This document shows, piece by piece, positions 1 to 4,171 of a stretch of DNA of 7,172 bases. Position numbers and translations under genes: made by a program. The stretch is taken from assembly GCA_964390795.1 (NCBI GenBank), contig CAYMLQ010000318.1, positions 1-7,172 of the forward strand, read 5' to 3'. The notes below the pieces were generated by a model. The model made no database searches, was not told the DNA's origin, and saw only the letters and a program-made list of their open reading frames with translations. The DNA comes from CAYMLQ01 sp964390795 (GTDB lineage: Bacteria; Verrucomicrobiota; Kiritimatiellia; RFP12; UBA1067). Numbering within the stretch: position 1 is the first letter of the stretch; the number at the start of each line of letters is the position of its first letter.

Positions 1-1352
1 CGATGATCAACCCGCTCGTGCCGTTCGCGATCAAGGGCGCGATCTGGTATCAGGGCGAAGGCAACAGCGGGCGCGGCAAGGAATACCGCGGCCAGATGGA
101 ACGCCTGATCGTCAACTGGCGCACGCAGTGGGGCTCTGACTTTCCGTTCTACTTCGTGCAGCTTCCGAATTTCATGGCGCCGTGGCAGAGCCCCGTGGAA
201 GACGGCGGCTGGCCGCAGATCCGCGAGTCATTCGCGAAGACCGCCAAGGAAGTGCCGAACACCGGCATGGCCATCACGATCGATGTGGGCGAGGAAAACG
301 ATATCCATCCGAAAAACAAGCAGGACGTCGGCGACCGTCTCGGGCGTGTGGCGCTGTACAAGACGTATGGCTTGAAGGGCTTTGCCTGGAGCGGGCCGGT
401 GGCGGAGTCGTGCAAGTTCGCGGACGGCAAAGCCGTGGTCCGCTTCGACAACGGCGGCGCGCCGCTCGCGGTCAAGGGCGGCGGCAAGATCGTCGGCTTC
501 GCGCTGACCGGCGCCGACGGGCTGACGGTTCACGCCGACGCCGTCATCGAAGGCAAGGACACCGTGATCGTCTCCTCGCCCCAGGTCCCGCAGCCGGCCG
601 TGGTCCACTATGCGTGGGCCAACAACCCGGTCGGCGTCAACCTCGCGAACGCGGAGGGCCTGCCGGCCTCCCCGTTCCGCTTTGGCGAGATGCCGAAGTT
701 CGATGTGTTCTCCAAGCTGCTTCCGGACGAAGCTAAAACCTACAAGCTCCTCTACTCCTTCGATCCGCTCGCGGGCAAGCTGACTGACGGCGGCACGCGC
801 TTCGTCTATGACGTGGACAACTCCGCGCAGCTCAAGGGGCCGTTCAAGAAGGTCGCCTACTTCCTCGCGCTGCGGGACCGGGCGGGCGCGACGACCTACG
901 CGTTCGTCGCCATGGACCCGTTCACGCCCGACGTCGCGAAGCTCGGCGTGCCGTGCGTCGCCAGCGGCGCAACGCTCCAGCAGCAGGTCACCGGCGCCAG
1001 CGTGAAGAGCAACGCCAAGGGCGTAGCATCCGGCGAGTTCTCCGAAGGCTGCAACATTGAGTTCTATCCCTGCAACTTTGGAGCGCAGAACGCGGCTAAG
1101 ATTCCCGGCGCAGAGGAGGGCTTGTACGATTTCGGCGACGCCATGAACCCGAAGGGCGGCGCGGGTTACGGCGCGATGCAGATCCATAACTGGAAAGCCA
1201 AGCATTCGATCCTCTGCTTCAACCGCTTCGGCGGCGGCCGCACCTGCGACCTTGGCCTCGGCAACTCCGAGGGCAAGACGCGCGACTGGACCTTCACCTC
1301 CAGCGCGAAGGACGTCAGCCAGGCCCAGTTCCTCGTGCTGATTCTGCCGTGA
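1..1352 (+). CDS. Sialate O-acetylesterase (SASA family), C-terminal part, 5' truncated by window
   Basis: The reading frame is open from the window edge to TGA at 1350-1352. The ATG at 3-5 is almost certainly an internal Met, because the residues after it (INPLVPFAIKGAIWYQGE) match the middle of SASA-family esterases, so the true start and the GQSN-type nucleophile block lie upstream. Numbering from that Met, the conserved WYQGE block is at 15-19 and the catalytic-type Asp/His block DIHPKNK at 100-106 (Asp100, His102). The family domain, including its small beta region, ends near residue 230 (PFRFGEM). Known family role: hydrolysis of O-acetyl esters on sialic acids or other sugars, usually outside the cytoplasm. 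Residues about 231-449 form an extra module I cannot assign, with five Cys (318, 350, 357, 405, 415) and many aromatics. Gly20 replaces the Ser usual in QGESN. The next gene starts 26 bases on. Acetylesterase family is secure; the actual substrate (sialate, xylan, other glycan) is not. Confidence 0.88.
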   Translation, partial: MINPLVPFAIKGAIWYQGEGNSGRGKEYRGQMERLIVNWRTQWGSDFPFYFVQLPNFMAPWQSPVEDGGWPQIRESFAKTAKEVPNTGMAITIDVGEENDIHPKNKQDVGDRLGRVALYKTYGLKGFAWSGPVAESCKFADGKAVVRFDNGGAPLAVKGGGKIVGFALTGADGLTVHADAVIEGKDTVIVSSPQVPQPAVVHYAWANNPVGVNLANAEGLPASPFRFGEMPKFDVFSKLLPDEAKTYKLLYSFDPLAGKLTDGGTRFVYDVDNSAQLKGPFKKVAYFLALRDRAGATTYAFVAMDPFTPDVAKLGVPCVASGATLQQQVTGASVKSNAKGVASGEFSEGCNIEFYPCNFGAQNAAKIPGAEEGLYDFGDAMNPKGGAGYGAMQIHNWKAKHSILCFNRFGGGRTCDLGLGNSEGKTRDWTFTSSAKDVSQAQFLVLILP

Positions 1353-1367
1353 CCCCCTTGCCTGCGT

Positions 1368-1371
1368 GAGG
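1368..1371 (+). promoter_or_regulatory. Shine-Dalgarno (GAGG) that decides the transporter start
   Basis: GAGG lies 7 bases before the ATG at 1379. Three further in-frame ATGs follow at 1397, 1400 and 1409. Only the 1379 start has a well-spaced purine-rich site; the AAGG before 1397 is only 3 bases away and 1409 has none. The 1379 start is therefore preferred, although it gives an N-terminal tail about ten residues longer than needed. Confidence 0.6.
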
Positions 1372-1378
1372 ATGCTCC

Positions 1379-2836
1379 ATGCTAAAGCACAAGGTTATGA
1401 TGAAAGCTATGTCTTCTGACGCGACTCGGCTGGGAGCCGAGCCGACTTATCATCTCGCTTACGTCTGGATGATCTGCCTGGTGGCGGCCATGGGCGGACT
1501 GCTCTTCGGCTACGACTGGGTGGTCATCGGCGGCGCGAAGCCGTTCTACGAGCCCTTCTTCGGGTTGACCGGCGACGGGCAGGCGTGGCGTGCGGGCTGG
1601 GCCATGAGTTCGGCGCTGGCCGGGTGTCTGGCGGGTGCGCTGCTCTCGGGCGCGCTGTCGGATCGGCTCGGCCGCAAGCGGCTGCTGGTTGGGGCTGCGC
1701 TGCTGTTCACCGTGTCGGCGGTGTGGACGGCTCTGGCGAACACCTACGATGCCTTCATCTGGGCGCGTATCCTGGGCGGTATCGGCATCGGGCTCGCCTC
1801 GAACGTCTCTCCGATGTACATCGCCGAAAGTTCGCCTGCGGAGATGCGGGGGCGCTTCGTTTCCGTCAACCAGCTCACCATCGTCATCGGCGTGCTGGCG
1901 GCGCAGCTTGTGAATCTGCTGATTTACAACCTCGCTCCGGTGGCGCCGGACGCATCGCCGGACGTGCTCCTGGCGTCGTGGAACGGGCAGTCTGGGTGGC
2001 GCTGGATGTTCGCGGCCGAGGCCGTGCCCGCCGGACTCTTCCTCCTGCTGTCGCTGGTCATTCCCGAGTCGCCCCGCTGGTTGCTGAAACAGGGCCGCAC
2101 GGCCGAGGCGGAACGCGTGCTCGCGCGCATCGGCGGCGCGGCGTATGCGCAGGCGGAGAGTGTGGATGTACAGGCGACGCTCGGGGGCGAACACGGCACG
2201 GTGCGCTTCGCGGAGCTGCTGCAGCCGAAACTGCTGAAGCTCCTCGCGCTGGGCACCTTCCTCGCGGTCTTTCAGCAGTGGTGCGGCATCAACGTGATCT
2301 TCAATTACGCAGAGGAGATCTTCCGTGCGGCGGGGTACGACGTAAGCGGTATGATGTTCAACATCGTGATCACCGGCCTGGTGAATCTGGCCTTCACGTT
2401 CGTGGCGATCAGGACGGTGGACCGCTGGGGCCGGCGTCCGCTGATGCTGCTGGGCGCGGGCGGGCTGACGGCGACCTATGCCGTTCTGGGGGCCTGCTAT
2501 TACATGGAGTTGAAGGGGGTCGCCGTGTTGGCGGCGGTGCTGACCGCGATCGCGATCTACGCCATGACGCTGGCGCCGATCACCTGGGTGCTGCTCGCCG
2601 AGATCTTCCCGAACCGTATCCGCGGGGCAGCGCTGAGCCTTTGCGTCTCGGCGCTGTGGGTCGCCTGCTTCGCGCTGACGGCGACCTTCAAGCCGATCAA
2701 TGCGGCGCTGGGCGCGGCGGGCACCTTCTGGCTCTACGGCGCGATCTGTCTGGCCGGGTTTGCGGTGATGTGGCGGGGAGTGCCGGAGACCAAAGGCAAG
2801 TCGCTGGAGCAGATTGAGCGCGAATTGGCGGATTGA
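1379..2836 (+). CDS. Sugar porter family MFS transporter (XylE/GLUT-like, probable sugar:H+ symporter)
   Basis: 485 residues, close to E. coli XylE (491), with about 12 hydrophobic segments; an inner-membrane monosaccharide importer. Family signatures in order: GGLLFGYD (39-46, TM1), SDRLGRKR (94-101, motif A, loop 2-3), RILGGIGIGLAS then PMYIAE (130-150, TM4), EMRGR (155-159), PESPRW (229-234), QQWCGIN (299-305, TM7), DRWGRRP (348-354), WVLLAEIFPNRIRG (403-416, TM10) and PETKGKSLEQIE (469-480, C-terminus). The Asp46/Arg130 pair corresponds to XylE Asp27/Arg133, which supports proton coupling. Sugar-contact positions Gln165, Gln299, Gln300, Asn305 and Trp403 are kept. Positions equivalent to XylE Gln175, Leu297, Tyr298 and Gln415 are Val172, Phe308, Asn309 and Leu426, so xylose should not be assumed. 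The TM5-TM6 loop (about 182-206, Pro/Asp/Ser-rich) is longer than in XylE. It sits between the esterase (26 bases) and the URO-D-like gene (24 bases), fitting uptake of the sugar released upstream. Confidence 0.93.
   Translation: MLKHKVMMKAMSSDATRLGAEPTYHLAYVWMICLVAAMGGLLFGYDWVVIGGAKPFYEPFFGLTGDGQAWRAGWAMSSALAGCLAGALLSGALSDRLGRKRLLVGAALLFTVSAVWTALANTYDAFIWARILGGIGIGLASNVSPMYIAESSPAEMRGRFVSVNQLTIVIGVLAAQLVNLLIYNLAPVAPDASPDVLLASWNGQSGWRWMFAAEAVPAGLFLLLSLVIPESPRWLLKQGRTAEAERVLARIGGAAYAQAESVDVQATLGGEHGTVRFAELLQPKLLKLLALGTFLAVFQQWCGINVIFNYAEEIFRAAGYDVSGMMFNIVITGLVNLAFTFVAIRTVDRWGRRPLMLLGAGGLTATYAVLGACYYMELKGVAVLAAVLTAIAIYAMTLAPITWVLLAEIFPNRIRGAALSLCVSALWVACFALTATFKPINAALGAAGTFWLYGAICLAGFAVMWRGVPETKGKSLEQIERELAD
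1425..1441 (+). other. Perfect 7-bp stem-loop in the first codons of the transporter gene
   Basis: CTCGGCT (1425-1431), loop GGG, AGCCGAG (1435-1441): seven Watson-Crick pairs, mostly G-C, spanning codons 16-21 (Thr-Arg-Leu-Gly-Ala-Glu). It precedes TM1 and lies in a poorly conserved tail, so it is free to carry an RNA-level signal. It has no U-tract and is not a terminator. A role in translation rate or mRNA stability is speculation; chance in GC-rich DNA is possible. Confidence 0.4.
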
Positions 2837-2847
2837 AAACGGGAAAC

Positions 2848-2852
2848 GGAGG
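2848..2852 (+). promoter_or_regulatory. Strong Shine-Dalgarno (GGAGG) for the URO-D-like gene
   Basis: GGAGG is 8 bases before the ATG at 2861 and inside the 24-base gap after the transporter stop (2834-2836). It is the best ribosome-binding site in the window and fixes the start. The short gap points to co-transcription with the transporter. Confidence 0.75.
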
Positions 2853-2860
2853 CTGACGCA

Positions 2861-4120
2861 ATGACATCACGTGAACGGATTAGCGCCGCCTGCGCACATC
2901 AAGAGCCGGATAAGCTCGCCGTGGATTTCGGCGGCGGGTTTCAGACGGGTATCCACGTCAGCGTGGTCTACCAGTTGAGGCAGGCACTCGGCCTAGACAA
3001 GCCCGGCACGCCGGTGAAGGTGGTCGAGACGTATCAGATGCTGGGCGAGGTGGCGCATGACCTCGGCGAGGCGCTGGGTATCGACTCGGTCGCGCTGCAC
3101 GGCACAGGCACGATGTTCGGGTTCCCGGCCGCGGATTTCAAGGAGTGGCGTCTGCGCGACGGCACGCCGGTGCTGGTGCCGGGCGGTTTCAACACAGACT
3201 ACGCGCCGGGGGGCGAGCTGTTCCAGTACCCCGGGGATGACCGCACGGTTGCGCCCTGCGCCAAGATGCCAGAGGGCGGTCACTTCTTCGACGCGCTCAT
3301 GCGGCAGCCGCCGCTTGACGAAGATAAGCTGAATCCCGCCGACAATCTGGAAGAGTACGGCCCGCTCCAGGATGCTGAACTGGCCCTGTTGTCAGCGAGG
3401 GCGGAACGGTTGCAAGCTCGGACCGACCGAGCGTTATTCTGCACCCTCGGCGGACTGACCTTCGGTGACATCGCTCTGGTGCCCGCGACGTTTCTCAAAC
3501 AGCCCAAAGGGATTCGCGACATTGAGGAGTGGTACGTGTCGCTGGTGATGCGGCCGGAGTACATCAAGGCGGTCTTCGAAAAGCAGGCCGAGATCGCCAT
3601 TGGGAATCTCGAACGCCTGCATGCGGCGGTGGGCGACCGGATCTCGGTGATCCAGACCAACGGCACCGACTTCGGCACGCAGAACGGCCCGTTCTGTTCG
3701 CAGGAGAGCTACCGCGAGCTGTTCCTGCCGTATCAGAAGCGGGTCAACGGGTGGATTCACGCGCACACGCCGTGGAAGACGTTCATGCACTGCTGCGGCG
3801 GGATCGCGCCGCTGCTCGACCTGATCGTGGAGGCGGAGTTCGACATCCTGAATCCGGTCCAGTGCTCCGCGACCGGCATGGACCCCGTGATGCTCAAGAA
3901 GCGGTACGGCGAGGTGCTGACCTTCTGGGGCGGGGGAGTGGACACGCAGAAGACGCTGCCTTTCGGAACGCCCGCGCAGGTGCGCGAGCAGGTTCGGGAA
4001 CGGGTCGAGACCTTTGCGCCGGGCGGCGGTTTCGTTTTCGGCGCCATCCATAATGTGCAGGCCCTGACGCCGCTCGACAACCTGCTGGCGCTCTTTGAAA
4101 CGGTCAACGAGTACCGCTGA
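2861..4120 (+). CDS. Uroporphyrinogen decarboxylase-like protein (MtaA/CmuA-type methyltransferase superfamily)
   Basis: 419 residues, cytoplasmic, no signal peptide or membrane segment. The start MTSRERI...HQEPDKLAVDFGG (1-26) is the typical opening of catabolic URO-D-like proteins. Other family blocks: GTDFGTQNGPFCSQESYREL (268-287), FLPYQKRV (288-295), FMHCCGGI (308-315), DILNPVQCSATGMDP (328-342), FWGGGVDTQKTLPFGTP (355-371) and GGGFVFGAIHNVQALTP (388-404). Characterised relatives (MtaA, MtbA, CmuA) transfer methyl groups to or from corrinoid proteins or thiols using zinc held by His-X-Cys and a later Cys. Here His310-Cys311-Cys312 fits the first pair, but the later position appears to be His397. 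It is not heme-pathway HemE, because the N-terminal RQAGRYLPEY-type signature is absent and the protein is longer. No corrinoid protein or partner methyltransferase is in the window. A role in demethylating or otherwise processing a modified sugar is inferred only from the neighbours; substrate unknown. Confidence 0.85.
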   Translation: MTSRERISAACAHQEPDKLAVDFGGGFQTGIHVSVVYQLRQALGLDKPGTPVKVVETYQMLGEVAHDLGEALGIDSVALHGTGTMFGFPAADFKEWRLRDGTPVLVPGGFNTDYAPGGELFQYPGDDRTVAPCAKMPEGGHFFDALMRQPPLDEDKLNPADNLEEYGPLQDAELALLSARAERLQARTDRALFCTLGGLTFGDIALVPATFLKQPKGIRDIEEWYVSLVMRPEYIKAVFEKQAEIAIGNLERLHAAVGDRISVIQTNGTDFGTQNGPFCSQESYRELFLPYQKRVNGWIHAHTPWKTFMHCCGGIAPLLDLIVEAEFDILNPVQCSATGMDPVMLKKRYGEVLTFWGGGVDTQKTLPFGTPAQVREQVRERVETFAPGGGFVFGAIHNVQALTPLDNLLALFETVNEYR

Positions 4121-4123
4121 TGC

Positions 4124-4144
4124 GGGTAGCGAGTCTTGCTATCC
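4124..4144 (+). promoter_or_regulatory. Dyad / hairpin in the gap before the sensor kinase
   Basis: Arms GGGTAGCGA (4124-4132) and TTGCTATCC (4136-4144) flank a 3-base loop GTC. As RNA this pairs over 9 positions, 7 Watson-Crick and 2 G-U; as DNA it is a dyad with 7 of 9 symmetric positions. It begins 3 bases after the stop of the URO-D-like gene and lies 12 bases before the sensor's ribosome-binding site. No U-run follows, so it is a poor intrinsic terminator. It could be an operator, an attenuating hairpin or an RNA-processing site separating sensor expression from the upstream genes. Function is unproven. Confidence 0.45.
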
Positions 4145-4156
4145 TAAATCCATTGG

Positions 4157-4161
4157 AAAGG
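4157..4161 (+). promoter_or_regulatory. Shine-Dalgarno (AAAGG, in GGAAAGG) for the sensor kinase
   Basis: AAAGG ends 10 bases before the ATG at 4172, a slightly long spacing suggesting moderate translation. It supports that start, which also gives a good signal peptide. Confidence 0.5.
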
Positions 4162-4171
4162 TTCAAATCGG

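Noticed and set aside
228..1205. Long antisense open frame (325 codons) opposite the esterase
   Set aside because: Arg/Val/Glu-rich composition without any family motif, fully inside a well-conserved gene; a typical GC-rich shadow frame.
1358..1386. Possible promoter before the transporter (TTGCCT ... GCTAAA)
   Set aside because: The -10 matches only about half the consensus and would lie past the start codon; co-transcription with the esterase is more likely.
1585..2817. 410-codon plus-strand frame overlapping the transporter
   Set aside because: Low-complexity Gly/Arg/Ala product with no transmembrane pattern; the other frame carries all sugar-porter signatures.
1379..2836. Gene symbol xylE for the transporter
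   Set aside because: Family match is strong, but several sugar-contact positions differ from XylE, so the symbol would imply an unsupported substrate.
2861..4120. Heme-pathway uroporphyrinogen decarboxylase (hemE)
   Set aside because: It lacks the HemE N-terminal Arg-rich signature and instead has the HxC-containing block of the methyltransferase-like branch.
4117..4145. Possible sigma-70 promoter before the sensor (CTGATG ... TATCCT)
   Set aside because: The -35 has only about three of six matches; the AT-rich gap is noted as a finding but the promoter is not supported well enough to annotate.
4124..4150. Intrinsic terminator after the URO-D-like gene
   Set aside because: The hairpin is real, but it is followed by a mixed sequence without a T-run, and the sensor gene follows closely.
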